DNA of 64,000 nucleotides from Rothia mucilaginosa (GCF_001061665.1 NZ_JVSP01000014.1:1-64000), one strand, 5' to 3'. Positions 22,607-32,119 are shown, counted from the stretch's first letter. Notes: generated by a model not told the origin, from the sequence alone. Numbers and translations are program-made.

Positions 22607-22894
22607 CTACTCGGCCCGAGCCGCAACCTCACCGGCTTCCCCGAGCGGAGCCCCGTCCCGCTTCGCCGCCTCCAGCTCCCGCTGTGCGGCCTCCGCGCGC
22701 TCGGTACGAACCCGCAAAATCCAAACCAGGGGGCCAAGATACGGCAGGAACAGCACCAGCAGAAGCCACTTAAGCTTCTGCACCTCGGAAAAGTACGGGC
22801 TACGGTGCACCGTCAGCAGACCCCACAGGGCCAGGCCGATACCCAGCAGGAAAACCGCGGTCACCACGATATCCACTACGGGCTTCCAGTCCAT
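22607..22894 (-). CDS. Small PLDc_N-type membrane protein
   Basis: This 95-residue protein has two membrane helices (about 7-27 and 40-60). The connecting region and the second helix contain KLKWLLLVLFLPYLGPLVWILR, the signature of the PLDc_N (phospholipase D-nuclease N-terminal, membrane) domain. The tail is charged and helical (Arg/Glu/Ala-rich), likely cytoplasmic. No nuclease domain is attached. It stands alone between tRNA-Leu and the symporter gene. Function unknown. Confidence 0.8.
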   Translation of the reverse strand: MDWKPVVDIVVTAVFLLGIGLALWGLLTVHRSPYFSEVQKLKWLLLVLFLPYLGPLVWILRVRTERAEAAQRELEAAKRDGAPLGEAGEVAARAE

Positions 22895-23010
22895 TACTTC
22901 TCCTCACAATGCCTCAATAGCGCCCCGCCTACGCGCGGCGCACCTCCACCAGAATACCGGTGCACGCGACGCCCACCGGCCGAATCGCACCGTTGGGCCC
23001 CCCGAATAGC

Positions 23011-23051
23011 GTGAGGGCCCGCCCCCGCATTCGGCGGGAACGGGCCCTCAC
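23011..23051 (-). terminator. Terminator-like hairpin downstream of the symporter
   Basis: GTGAGGGCCCG (23011-23021) is the exact reverse complement of CGGGCCCTCAC (23041-23051), with a further CCCGC/GCGGG stem inside. It lies between the symporter stop (23099) and the PLDc_N-like gene. There is no clear T run, so assignment is by position and stability. Confidence 0.6.
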
Positions 23052-23098
23052 ACAGCTCTCAGTCGACGGCTCACGCTCGGTGAATCGCGTCAGCTAGC

Positions 23099-24670
23099 CT
23101 AGCGACCGGCCTTCGCAGCCTTCTTGGCGGCCTTCAGCTTGCGACGCTCGGCCGTCTTCGCATCGTACTCGGCCCAGAACTCGCGGGTCGTCACTACGTC
23201 CGTGCCATCCCAAGCCGCAAGGTTCTTAATCTCCGGAAGGTCCGAAGCCCTGAAGATCGGCTCCAGGCCGGCCTTACGCTGCGCCTCGTAATTCTTCAGC
23301 ACCGCAACAACCTTCGGCGTCATCAGCAGCACCGCCGTCAAGTTCACAATCACCATGCCAGCGTTCAGCATATCCGCGGTCGTCCACACCAGATCCAGCG
23401 AAGAAATCGCGCCGAAGAACACGAACACCAGAACCAGCACGCGGAAAATCGTCAGGACCACCTTGTTCCCGGTCACGAAGCGCATGTTCGACTCGCCGTA
23501 GTAGTAGTTACCAATCACAGTCGAGAACGCAAACATGAAAATCGCGATAGTCAGGAAGTGAACCGCCCAATCGCCCAGCTGCATAGCCAACGCCGACTGA
23601 GTCAGCGAAGCACCACGCGACTTATCACCGTAGGCCGGGTTTGACAGCAGAACAATAAACGCAGTCACGGTGCAGGCCATCATCGTGTCAAAGTAAACAC
23701 CCAGGGTCTGCACGTAACCCTGCTTAGCCGGGTGAGAAATAGTAGCGGTCGCACCAGCGTTCGGAGCGGTACCCATACCGGCCTCGTTGGTCAGCAGACC
23801 GCGCTTCATACCCCAAATCACGGCACCCATGGTACCGCCAGTCACGAACTCCTTAATGCCGAACGCGCCCTGGAAAATCATCAGCAGCATGTTCGGGATC
23901 TCGGTGATGTTCAGCAGAACCACCAGCAGACCCAGCAGTAGGTACAGCACCGCCATAATCGGAACCAGCCACTCGGTCACCGAAGAAATCGCGCGAATAC
24001 CACCGAAAATAATGGCCGCGGTCAGCAGCACCATAACGGCGCCCACGACCACGCGGAAGCCCATGGAGTTCGTACCCGACACGTCGATGCCCAGGGAGTT
24101 CGAGGTCGCATCCACCACGGCGTTAGTCTGCACAGCAACGAACACGAACGCATAGGTAATCACGATGAACGCCACGAAGATGTAACCCATCCAGCGAGCG
24201 TTCAGACCGCGCTTCATGTAGTACGCCGGACCACCGATGTAGGAATCCTTACCGCGCTCCTTGTATAGCTGACCCAGCAGAGACTCCGCGAAGGCAGAAG
24301 CCGCGCCCACGGCCGCGATAACCCACATCCAGAACACAGCGCCGGGACCGCCCATAGCGATAGCCAGGGCCACACCCGCCACGGTACCGGTACCCACGCG
24401 GGATGCGGCAGAGACCGTAAACGCACGGAACGAAGAGATGCTCTTCTTACCGTCAGCCTCACGAGCAACCGGGTCACCCAGAACACGGACCATTTCCTTA
24501 ATGGAACGCCACTGCACGCCGCGAGTACGAATCGTAATGTACAGACCAGCCGCAATCAGGGCGTAGTAGAGGAAGTTGCTCCACATCCAGTTCTGCACAG
24601 CATACACGGAAGAAGTCAGTCCCGAGGTCTGCTCATTTATGTCCCCGATGATGTTCAGAAGAAAATCCAC
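23099..24670 (-). CDS. Alanine/glycine:cation symporter (AGCS family)
   Basis: This roughly 523-residue, ten-to-eleven-helix membrane protein carries AGCS signatures: TVAGVALAIAMGGPGAVFWMW, ESLLGQLYKERG, YIGGPAYYMKRGL, and NEAGMGTAPNAGATATI. Members import alanine or glycine with Na+ (or H+). The GTG at 24670 was preferred over the ATG at 24712 because TTGGAG lies seven bases before it and the extra 14 residues look like 5' UTR. The C-terminus is a Lys/Ala-rich cytoplasmic tail. It is monocistronic, between lysX and a hairpin. Confidence 0.92.
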   Translation of the reverse strand: MDFLLNIIGDINEQTSGLTSSVYAVQNWMWSNFLYYALIAAGLYITIRTRGVQWRSIKEMVRVLGDPVAREADGKKSISSFRAFTVSAASRVGTGTVAGVALAIAMGGPGAVFWMWVIAAVGAASAFAESLLGQLYKERGKDSYIGGPAYYMKRGLNARWMGYIFVAFIVITYAFVFVAVQTNAVVDATSNSLGIDVSGTNSMGFRVVVGAVMVLLTAAIIFGGIRAISSVTEWLVPIMAVLYLLLGLLVVLLNITEIPNMLLMIFQGAFGIKEFVTGGTMGAVIWGMKRGLLTNEAGMGTAPNAGATATISHPAKQGYVQTLGVYFDTMMACTVTAFIVLLSNPAYGDKSRGASLTQSALAMQLGDWAVHFLTIAIFMFAFSTVIGNYYYGESNMRFVTGNKVVLTIFRVLVLVFVFFGAISSLDLVWTTADMLNAGMVIVNLTAVLLMTPKVVAVLKNYEAQRKAGLEPIFRASDLPEIKNLAAWDGTDVVTTREFWAEYDAKTAERRKLKAAKKAAKAGR

Positions 24671-24897
24671 TCGGTACTCCAATCTAGAAAGCGCGAAAGC
24701 CCACACGTTCACACCGAAGGGTGGGTTACGAGGGGCTTCTCTGCTGGTGATGCGGCTTTAACTCCGCGGCGCGCGGTTAAAATGCGCACGATTAGTCATC
24801 TCATTGTGGAGTTCGCAGGCTTCGTTCGGCAACTTAAAAGTGGGGCAGAGCTCAAATTGTAACGAATACTTAATATAGGGTCGGGTTAAACATTCAC

Positions 24898-24932
24898 GCC
24901 CCGGCGGGCCGCGAAGAGGCGGTGCCGGGGCG
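24898..24932 (-). terminator. Hairpin downstream of lysX
   Basis: CGCCCCGGC at 24898-24906 pairs with GCCGGGGCG at 24924-24932, a GC-rich 9-bp stem located about 50 bp after the lysX stop. No T tract is present on the minus strand, so this is a probable but weak terminator. The rest of 24671-24982 shows no gene. It contains the AT-rich symporter upstream region (AACGAATACTTAATATAGGG around 24861). Confidence 0.5.
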
Positions 24933-24982
24933 AGAAGGCGCGATGTTGTGCCCTATCCTTGCCCTCTAATCTTGGCGGGACT

Positions 24983-27900
24983 TCACGAGCGCCGGGGTTT
25001 CACGAACGGGAACGAAAGCACGCCGCGAATCTGCGTCTGGGCCAGCAGCATCACGAGGCGATCAACGCCCAGACCCAGGCCACCGGTCGGGGGCATACCC
25101 GTCTCCAGGGCGTACAGGAAGTCCTCATCCACCTCCATCGCCTCCGGGTCACCCGCGGCGGCCTTCAGCGACTGCTCCGTCAGACGCTCACGCTGCACGA
25201 GGGCATCCGTCAGCTCCGAATAAGCGCACCCCATCTCCATGCCGTTAATGACCAGGTCCCAGCGCTCCGCCAGGCCCGGTACGCTGCGATGCGGAGCCGC
25301 AAGCGGGCTCGTTTCCGCCGGGAAATCCGTGTAGAACGTCGGCTCCACGGTGACGGCCTCCACCAGCTCACCGTACAGCTCCTCGATGATGGCGCCCGGC
25401 CCCATGCCCTCGTGGACGCGCACCCCGTGACGCTGCGCGAGGGCCAGGAGCTCCTCGAAATCTGCCTGCAGGTCGACGCGGCGGCCCAGCGCCTCCGAAA
25501 GGGCATCGCACACCGAAACCACGCGCCAGGGGCCCGAAACATCCGTCAGCACACGCTCCAACGAGGACTTGGGGCCAAGGGGCAGCTGAACCATGCCGAA
25601 TACGGCCCGCGCGGCGTCCTTGATGAGCCGCTCGGTCAGCTGGCGCATCTGCACGTAATCGGCGTGGGGGCGGTACGCCTCCAGCACCGTGAATTCGGGG
25701 TTGTGGGTTGCGTCCGCACCCTCGTTGCGGAAGTCTCGGCCCAACTCGTAAACCGGGCCGCTACCGCCAACCACCAAGCGCTTGAGGTACAGCTCGGGGG
25801 CGATGCGCAGCGTCAAATCCTCGCCGTAGGCGTTGATGTAGGTACGGAAGGGGCGTGCGCTCGCCCCGCCGTGCACCGTGTGCAGGATGGGGGTCTCAAC
25901 CTCGAGGAAGCCCTCGGCGTCCAGGCGCGCGCGTAGTGCCTTGATAACCGCCGTGCGTAGGCGCAGGTTGTGCATCTGATCGGGATTCACGATCAGATCG
26001 GTCGAGCGTCGGCGCAGGCGGGCCTCGGGGTCGGTGAAGGAATCGAAGGGGATGGGGTGCAGGCTCTTAGCGGCCATACGCCATCCGGAGGCGATGAGCG
26101 AGGGGGTGCCCGTGTGGCTCGTGCCGTAGGTGCCGGTGGTTTCGATGAGGTCACCGGTATCGAGAGCTCGGGAGGCGAGGGTTAGGAGCTTCTCACCAAC
26201 GAACTCACGCTCTAGGATGACCTGCAGGGTCTTGCCGGCCTCAAAGAGCGTTACAAAGAGGACTCCACCGTGGTCACGCAGAGCGCGAACGCGACCCGAA
26301 ACAGTATATTCTTTTTCAGGAATATTTTGGTGGGAGAATATATCGAGGGCCTCGGGCACACTGAGCACAGTGGCAGAGCCACTCCAACTGTGGGTTTCGG
26401 CGACATCCTCACCCTCGATGGGGTACGGGTTCATGCCGGCATCGCGCAGCTCCTGCAGGTGGCGCAGGCGGTGCTGCGTCTGCTGGCTACGGGGCACCTG
26501 CGGGTGCTCCTCGGCGCGCACCTGTTGCATCTCGCGCAGAAGAACCAACTCACCCTCGCTCAACGTGCGATGCTCCTCCCGCGAGCGACGGGCGGACAGA
26601 TCCGGCAGGAAGCCCTCCGCCACGCCCGCCGCAACCGCAACGTTCACAAGCGCCAGCGTCGGCTCGCAAGCAAGGTAGCGGGGTACCCAACGCGGGGAGA
26701 ACTTCAGGTTGAAGCGATACAGGCGACGCAGCTGCAAGAAACGGTCCAGCACGCCCAGGGAACGGGAAGCGAAACGATTCCACGCCGAGGCACCCACCCG
26801 GTCGGCCGCGGCGAAAATCTGCCCAAACATCGCGAAATTCAGGGACACCCTGCGCACGCCAAGCGAAGCGGCCTGCTCCATGAGGGAGGCCACCATGAAC
26901 TCCACCACCCCGTTGGGGGCCTCGGGGGAGCGGCGCATAATATCCAGAGAGAGCCCCGTGGGGCCCCAGGGCACGAAGGACAGCAGGGCCACCATGCGGC
27001 CCTCACCGTCGTGGGCCGATACCAGAACCGTGGACTGATCCGCCGGATCATTAACGCGGTTCAGGGCCATGGAGAAGCCGCGCTCCACGCGACCGTGCCG
27101 CCACGCCTCGATATTGTACTGAATCTGCCGCTTCTGGGTATCGTCAAGCTCGGAGTAGCGGCGAATCTGCACGCCGTACCCGCCGCGGCGCACACGCTGA
27201 ACGGCCTGGCGCACCGCAAGCATCGAGGTGTCGTTGAGGGTGAACCGGTCGGTCTCGAGCACCGCCTCCTCGCCCATCTGAAGCACGCTCAGGCCCGCGC
27301 GACTATAGGCGCGCGCACCGGCCTCGCTGACGCTCAGGGCCGCTGGAACCCAACCGTAGCTGCGGGCCTGAAACATCCAACGTTCGATGACGTCCTGCCA
27401 AGCGTGCGGATCGCCCACGGGGTCGCTGGAAGCCAGGCACACCGAACCCACCGTGCGGTAAGTGATGGCCGCCCTGCGGTCGGAGGAGAAGATAACCTGC
27501 TTATCGCGGCGGGTCGCAAAGTACGAGAGGGAATCGTTTGCGCCGTAGTGCTGCAGCAGGGCACGAATCTGTAGCTCCTTCTCGCCGTCCCACTCGTCGG
27601 GGGCGCGGTACCCGCGGGCCAGCTGATAGAGGGCCAGCACGAGGAAGAGACCATCGCTGACGGAGGCGATAAAGCCCACGAGGTCTGCGGACCACAAGCC
27701 CGGATGCATACGCTCGATGCCCAGCCCGTGCAGCAGCAACTCCCACACTGAGACGTGGCGTAGCTCGGGCCACCAACCCACCCGGCAGAGGTACCACAGG
27801 GCGAGGGTCGTGAGAGCGATGCCGCCCACCGCGGTCGCCAGGGCCCCGGCCCAGGAGAGGCGCCCCACGCGCGCGGGGAACGCCGAGCGAATCGTCACGA

Positions 27901-28435
27901 GGAAGGGAACCAGCAGCGCGGCGCACAGAATCGAGAGCATGTCGATGCTCGAGGAGAAGAGCCGGTCCTTGGGCATAATGCCGGCGGGAAAAAAGAGGGT
28001 GAAAGCGCTATGCGAGGCCAGGAGCGCGCCAAAAATCTGGAAGGCAATGACGACGTATAGGGCGGCGCGTTTACGAGCGATAAGCCCGGAAACCACCACA
28101 ATCAGGGTGATGGCGCTGGGCAGGGTGTGCGTGGACGGGATATTGAGCAGGTCGGCGATGACCTCCCACCAGGTGAACCCGCGGCCGTGGCGCAACGGCG
28201 AGAGAATCCACGCGAACGAGGTGAGAATCGCGGCAAACGAGTACACCCCGATAACCCAGCGGGCCGAAATTTCCGCGTACCGGGAGGGGGCGGCGGGTTT
28301 CTGCCGCCTCCTGCCGGCTACGCGGTGGCGAGCATGCCCATCCGCTACGTATTCCGCGCGTTCCGCGGGGTTGTCCGTCGTGCGACGGTCCCCGCAGGGA
28401 GCGTGGTTTTCGGTGGTTTCGATGCGGTGAGACAT
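24983..28435 (-). CDS. lysX: LysX: lysylphosphatidylglycerol synthase fused to lysyl-tRNA synthetase
   Basis: This is a 1150-residue fusion. Residues about 1-260 hold a basic N-terminus and six to seven membrane helices. Residues about 290-600 form a DUF2156/GNAT-like MprF transferase domain. Residues about 640-1145 form a class II LysRS: an OB fold (TVSGRVRALRDHGGVLFVTLFEAG), motif 2 FRNEGADATHNPEFT, and motif 3 GLGLGVDRLVML. The protein charges tRNA-Lys and transfers lysine to phosphatidylglycerol. This makes the membrane more cationic and resistant to defensins and cationic antibiotics. The architecture matches mycobacterial LysX. A separate housekeeping LysRS is expected elsewhere. Confidence 0.95.
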   Translation of the reverse strand: MSHRIETTENHAPCGDRRTTDNPAERAEYVADGHARHRVAGRRRQKPAAPSRYAEISARWVIGVYSFAAILTSFAWILSPLRHGRGFTWWEVIADLLNIPSTHTLPSAITLIVVVSGLIARKRAALYVVIAFQIFGALLASHSAFTLFFPAGIMPKDRLFSSSIDMLSILCAALLVPFLVTIRSAFPARVGRLSWAGALATAVGGIALTTLALWYLCRVGWWPELRHVSVWELLLHGLGIERMHPGLWSADLVGFIASVSDGLFLVLALYQLARGYRAPDEWDGEKELQIRALLQHYGANDSLSYFATRRDKQVIFSSDRRAAITYRTVGSVCLASSDPVGDPHAWQDVIERWMFQARSYGWVPAALSVSEAGARAYSRAGLSVLQMGEEAVLETDRFTLNDTSMLAVRQAVQRVRRGGYGVQIRRYSELDDTQKRQIQYNIEAWRHGRVERGFSMALNRVNDPADQSTVLVSAHDGEGRMVALLSFVPWGPTGLSLDIMRRSPEAPNGVVEFMVASLMEQAASLGVRRVSLNFAMFGQIFAAADRVGASAWNRFASRSLGVLDRFLQLRRLYRFNLKFSPRWVPRYLACEPTLALVNVAVAAGVAEGFLPDLSARRSREEHRTLSEGELVLLREMQQVRAEEHPQVPRSQQTQHRLRHLQELRDAGMNPYPIEGEDVAETHSWSGSATVLSVPEALDIFSHQNIPEKEYTVSGRVRALRDHGGVLFVTLFEAGKTLQVILEREFVGEKLLTLASRALDTGDLIETTGTYGTSHTGTPSLIASGWRMAAKSLHPIPFDSFTDPEARLRRRSTDLIVNPDQMHNLRLRTAVIKALRARLDAEGFLEVETPILHTVHGGASARPFRTYINAYGEDLTLRIAPELYLKRLVVGGSGPVYELGRDFRNEGADATHNPEFTVLEAYRPHADYVQMRQLTERLIKDAARAVFGMVQLPLGPKSSLERVLTDVSGPWRVVSVCDALSEALGRRVDLQADFEELLALAQRHGVRVHEGMGPGAIIEELYGELVEAVTVEPTFYTDFPAETSPLAAPHRSVPGLAERWDLVINGMEMGCAYSELTDALVQRERLTEQSLKAAAGDPEAMEVDEDFLYALETGMPPTGGLGLGVDRLVMLLAQTQIRGVLSFPFVKPRRS

Positions 28436-28477
28436 GGTTATCTTCGGCTGGGAATCGGGGTGTAGCGGGTGAGCGTT

Positions 28478-29836
28478 TTAGGCCTTCGGCTCGGTCTTCG
28501 GGTCACGGTAGGTGCCCTCGAAGACGTCGGGGATGCCGTTGTCGTCAGCGTCCACGCTTTCCTTCTCAGCCAGGGCACGGTAGTGCTTGTTACGGCGAGA
28601 CAGGATAGCCGCACCCACAATGGCAGCCAGAACAGAGCCGACGAGAATCGCAATCTTTGCGTCCTCGGTGTGCGCCGAACCGTGCGGGAAGGACAGCTCA
28701 GCCACCAGCAGGGACACGGTGAAGCCGATACCGCCGGTTGCAGCCAGACCGACCACGTCAATCCAGGCGACGTCCGGGTCGAGGTTAGCGTTCTTGAATC
28801 GGGTCACGAGCCAGGTAGTGCCGAAAATACCGATGGTCTTACCTGCAACCAGCGCAACCATGATGCCGACCGCCACGGAGTCGGTGAGGGCGCGTCCAAG
28901 GCCCTCGAAACCGCCTACAGCCACACCCGCGCTGAAGAACGCGAAAATGGGCACGCAGATGCCGGTAGAGAGGGGGCGGAAGCGGTGCTCCAGCACCTCT
29001 GCAAGGCCGTGTTCAGCCTGCGCCGCCTCAGAACGAGCGGACATCTTCACTGGCACCAGGAAACCGAGAACCACGCCGGAAATAGTTGCGTGAATACCGG
29101 ATTCGAGAAAGAGCGCCCAGGTGATGACGCCCAGGGGGAACAGAAGAATCCATGCGGCGAGCGGCTTCAGATGCAGCATGGTCTCACCGCGGTAGGCGAT
29201 GAACGCGAAAAGGGCGAGGGGGATCAGCGCAAAGAGCAGGTACTCGCCGTGGAAGTTATTGGTGTAGAAGATCGCGATAATGCAGATTGCGATCAGGTCG
29301 TCGACCACAGCCAGGGTCAGCAGGAAGACACGCATCGCCGAGGGGAGGAAAGTGCCCACAGCGGCGAGAACAGACACCGCAAACGCAATATCGGTTGCGG
29401 TGGGGATAGCCCAGCCGTGCAGAGCGCTGGGGCTACCGAAGTTAATCGCCGCGTAAATAATTGCGGGGGTGATGACGCCACCGAAGGCAGCCGCAATCGG
29501 CACGATAGCGGTCGACGGCGACTTGAGGTCACCAATCACGAATTCCTTCTTCAGCTCCAGGCCGGTGAGGAAGAAGAAGACGACGAGCAGGCCGTCTGCT
29601 GCCCAGGTGCCGATGCTCATCTGCAGGTGGTTGAAGCCGGGGATAACCGGGCCGACCACGGTGTCTCGCAGACCAAAGTAGAAGGTGGAGGCGGGGGTGT
29701 TGGCGAGTACTACTGCCAGCACCGTTGCGATGAGCAGGATGGTACCGCCGACGGATTCTGCACGCAGAATATCGGCTACGCGGCGTGAGTTGCTGTAGGA
29801 GCCGCGGCTGAGGGTATCTGGGTTGGTGTGGGTCAT
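28478..29836 (-). CDS. nhaA: Na+/H+ antiporter NhaA
   Basis: This roughly 452-residue, twelve-helix antiporter has the transport motif LAVVDDLIAICIIAIFYT (the Asp pair that binds Na+/H+), FFLTGLELKKEFVIGDL, and a late GIGFTVSLLVAELSF segment. It exchanges external protons for internal sodium in pH and salt homeostasis. ATG 29836 follows GAAAGAGGAGAGA. An in-frame upstream ATG at 29896 lacks a ribosome-binding site. The C-terminal tail (DADDNGIPDVFEG) is an acidic EF-hand-like DxDxNGxxD motif, an unusual feature that could bind calcium. Confidence 0.94.
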   Translation of the reverse strand: MTHTNPDTLSRGSYSNSRRVADILRAESVGGTILLIATVLAVVLANTPASTFYFGLRDTVVGPVIPGFNHLQMSIGTWAADGLLVVFFFLTGLELKKEFVIGDLKSPSTAIVPIAAAFGGVITPAIIYAAINFGSPSALHGWAIPTATDIAFAVSVLAAVGTFLPSAMRVFLLTLAVVDDLIAICIIAIFYTNNFHGEYLLFALIPLALFAFIAYRGETMLHLKPLAAWILLFPLGVITWALFLESGIHATISGVVLGFLVPVKMSARSEAAQAEHGLAEVLEHRFRPLSTGICVPIFAFFSAGVAVGGFEGLGRALTDSVAVGIMVALVAGKTIGIFGTTWLVTRFKNANLDPDVAWIDVVGLAATGGIGFTVSLLVAELSFPHGSAHTEDAKIAILVGSVLAAIVGAAILSRRNKHYRALAEKESVDADDNGIPDVFEGTYRDPKTEPKA

Positions 29837-29978
29837 TCTCTCCTCTTTCTGCCGCGAGATTCTGCGGCATCTAAGGCTTTTAAGTTTACTCTGCACTGTA
29901 TGAGTATTCGAGTATCCGCTGGCGGCTTTTAGCTCCTGGACGGTGCTCTACGGTAGGCTTTTAGGTTTTAAATGCATA

Positions 29979-30021
29979 AACGTTCCGCCCTCGCCGCGGT
30001 ATGCGGTGAGGGCGGAACGTT
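29979..30021. terminator. Bidirectional terminator hairpin between ferritin and nhaA
   Basis: A roughly 18-bp stem runs from AACGTTCCGCCCTC (29979 on) to GAGGGCGGAACGTT (ending 30021), with an additional CCGC/GCGG pairing around a short loop. It lies downstream of the ferritin gene (minus strand) and upstream of nhaA. It likely terminates ferritin transcription. Confidence 0.65.
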
Positions 30022-30079
30022 AAAGATTCTGCAGGTATTCTGCGGGGTCGACTAGGGGCCTAGCCGCGCAAATGCGAGA

Positions 30080-30604
30080 TTAGGCGCCTGCGATTGCGGG
30101 TGCGCCGGACTCCTGGCCGTGGTCGTCGCCCAGCTCGCGGGCAACGTAGTTCTCCAGGTCGAAGAGGTTGCCGTTGGCACGCTTCACGACGGTTACGAGG
30201 GTCTCCATGGTGGCGACTTCCTCAACCTGCTCCTTCAGGAACCAGAGGATGAACTGCTCGCCCAGTGCGTAGTTCTCAGCGCGTGCTGCGGAGAACAGAG
30301 CCTCGATCTGACCGGTGACGACCTTCTCCTGTGCCAGGGACATGTCAACGATTTCCTGGACGTTCTCGAAGTCGTTCTTGACGGCGGGAACAGCGGGGAT
30401 CTCGACCTTGTGGCCGCGGTCCAGCTTGTACTGAACCATCATGAGTGCGTGCTCGCGCTCCTCGAGGGACTGGCGGTAGAAGAACTTAGCCAGCTGGGGC
30501 AGGTCCTCACCGTCAAGCCAGATAGCCATGGACAGGTACTGGTGGGATGCTGCGAACTCGTGGCCGATCTGCTCGTTCAGAAGGTCGTAGAAAGACTTAG
30601 ACAT
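30080..30604 (-). CDS. ftnA: Bacterial non-haem ferritin
   Basis: This is a 174-residue four-helix ferritin. Ferroxidase-site residues are visible: Glu in NEQIGHEFAASHQYLS, the EEREHA motif (Glu-x-x-His), and Glu/Gln residues in LKEQVEEVATM. It oxidises Fe2+ and stores it as a mineral core in a 24-mer. It resembles the BfrB type of Actinobacteria. The ribosome-binding site is AAGGAGAAACC before ATG 30604. No clear IdeR box was recognised upstream. The Gly/Ala-rich tail after residue 160 is expected to be flexible. Confidence 0.95.
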   Translation of the reverse strand: MSKSFYDLLNEQIGHEFAASHQYLSMAIWLDGEDLPQLAKFFYRQSLEEREHALMMVQYKLDRGHKVEIPAVPAVKNDFENVQEIVDMSLAQEKVVTGQIEALFSAARAENYALGEQFILWFLKEQVEEVATMETLVTVVKRANGNLFDLENYVARELGDDHGQESGAPAIAGA

Positions 30605-31123
30605 ATGGTTTCTCCTTATATGGTGGTTGCTTCTGGGCGCCGGACGGCGCGGTGCAACCTGTTGGTATTTATCGTACGGGGTGCTGTGGGGTGTGTACAG
30701 AGAGAAAAGGCTAATCGGTGGGGTAGATGAGGTACCCCTGACATATTGTCACCACTACCCTTAGTGTGGGTGACCTGAATACAACCTTTGGGATGGGTGG
30801 TATTGGGTGTGTTTCCTTGAGATTTCGCGGTTGAGGGAGGCGTTAGATGCCTCAACCTCCCACACACTTACACGAGGCAGCTTGTGCTCGACAGCCGCTC
30901 ATCCGGCGTTCCTGCGTGGTCCTCGAGCTGTAAAAATTTTTTTAAAATTCTTCGCATATGGCGGGGGATGGGGCTACTTGAGGCTGTTTTAGGTTCACCC
31001 GTGCCGTAGCGCTCGCGGCTACAAGAGGCTGTTAAAGAAAACTGTTAAAGAGATAAGGCACGCTCCCGGTGGGGAATGTGCCTTATCTCTGATTCTCTCA
31101 ACTCTCACCCGAGGTGGAGGAGG
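30605..31123. other. Gene-free region between ferritin and marR
   Basis: I see no supportable gene in this 519-bp stretch; the open frames here lack ribosome-binding sites and family resemblance. It holds the ferritin upstream region, an A/T tract (AAAAATTTTTTTAAAA) at about 30931-30948, and the hairpin at 31051-31088. Confidence 0.6.
31051..31088 (-). terminator. Hairpin downstream of marR
   Basis: AGATAAGGCAC (31051-31061) is the reverse complement of GTGCCTTATCT (31078-31088), an 11-bp perfect stem with a 16-nt loop. It lies 36 bp after the marR stop. On the minus strand it is followed by a T-containing stretch, so it is a probable terminator. Confidence 0.6.
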
Positions 31124-31675
31124 TTATTGTGCGGGGTATTCTCCGCGCTTGAGCGCATCAATGGAGATGACGTTTGAAGGGGTGTTGCCCAGGACTGCCT
31201 CACCGATTTCTGCGAGGTGCTCAATCTGCTCGGTCGTGAGGTGGTCGAAAATCTGGCGGCGTACTTCGTTCACGTGGCCGGGGGCGACCTCCTGCACCTT
31301 CTGCTCGCCTGCGGGGAGCAGGTGGCAGATGCTGACTCGGCGGTCTTCGGCGCTGAGGGAGCGGCGGACGTATCCGCTCTTCTCAAGGCGTGCCACCACG
31401 CGGGAGAGACGCGCAGGTAGGGTGTTGGTGGTAATTGCCAGCTCGGTCATGGTGAGGGAATGATCCCTAGACTCGGAGAGCATCGCGAGCACCATGTATT
31501 CAACAAAGCTAATGCCGGCTTCGGTCTGCAGCTGGTTTTCCAGCTTGCGGGTGAGGCTGAAAATGATGGAGCTGATAAAGAGCCAGCCTTCTCGCTCCTG
31601 CGGCGAAAGCCACTGGACGGATTCGCTGTGTGCGGTATTGTCAGACCGCTGCGCAGGCGTGGTTGGTGTGGACAC
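31124..31675 (-). CDS. MarR-family transcriptional regulator
   Basis: This 183-residue dimeric winged-helix repressor has dimerisation helices at about 25-60. The recognition region is at about 70-115 (LTMTELAITTNTLPARLSRVVARLEKSGYVRR), followed by the wing AEDRRVSICHLLPAGEQ. MarR proteins respond to phenolics, oxidants or toxins. No co-transcribed target is present. The neighbours are ferritin and, across a 1.4-kb gap, sodA, which would fit an oxidative-stress role, but this is inference. A perfect 17-bp palindrome at 31786-31802 is the likely autoregulatory operator. Confidence 0.9.
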   Translation of the reverse strand: MSTPTTPAQRSDNTAHSESVQWLSPQEREGWLFISSIIFSLTRKLENQLQTEAGISFVEYMVLAMLSESRDHSLTMTELAITTNTLPARLSRVVARLEKSGYVRRSLSAEDRRVSICHLLPAGEQKVQEVAPGHVNEVRRQIFDHLTTEQIEHLAEIGEAVLGNTPSNVISIDALKRGEYPAQ

Positions 31676-31785
31676 GGGATTGGTTCCTCTTTTATCGGAT
31701 ATGGAGCTCCCTTTTTAAGGGGAGATGCGGTGTGTTGGCACCCATTGTAGCGAAGCAACAACCGCTCAAGGTTGAAATTGGTACG

Positions 31786-31802
31786 GTCAAGTAATACTTG
31801 AC
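31786..31802. promoter_or_regulatory. Palindromic MarR operator candidate
   Basis: GTCAAGTA-A-TACTTGAC is a perfect 8+1+8 palindrome located 111 bp upstream of the marR start. The size and symmetry are those of MarR-family operators. On the minus strand a TACAAT hexamer (31744-31749) between operator and gene could be the -10. Binding by the adjacent regulator is inferred. Confidence 0.55.
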
Positions 31803-32085
31803 ACTTTGGTGCTAATTTTTCGGAGGGTGCTAGGGTTGTCGATTTATGAGTATTAGGTGCAAAAATAGCAATCTGCCTAGTGACCCAAGACACTTATAAA
31901 AAGATTTCCACCGCAAGTATAAACGAGAATGACTCAAAAATCATCTTTGGCCCACCGGGCAACTTCCGCGGAATATCAAGGATTTTAGGGGTATTGATGA
32001 AAATTCTGGAGAGTGCAAAGAACTTGCCCTGGGTGAAAAATAACAAAACGATAACAAATTTTTTTAAAAAACCCCGATTTTGGGT

Positions 32086-32113
32086 TTGCAGACGTTATGA
32101 AACCGTGTACACT
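32086..32113 (+). promoter_or_regulatory. Promoter of the candidate structured RNA
   Basis: TTGCAG at 32086-32091, a 16-bp spacer, and TACACT at 32108-32113. It is preceded by a strongly A/T-rich stretch (about 32036-32073) that could serve as an UP-like element or a melting region. The predicted transcription start is near 32120. Confidence 0.5.
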
Positions 32114-32119
32114 GGTTAC

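Noticed and set aside
30616-30867. An 83-codon minus-strand frame upstream of ferritin
   Set aside because: Low-complexity Thr/Pro/His composition and no ribosome-binding site; it spans the likely ferritin promoter.
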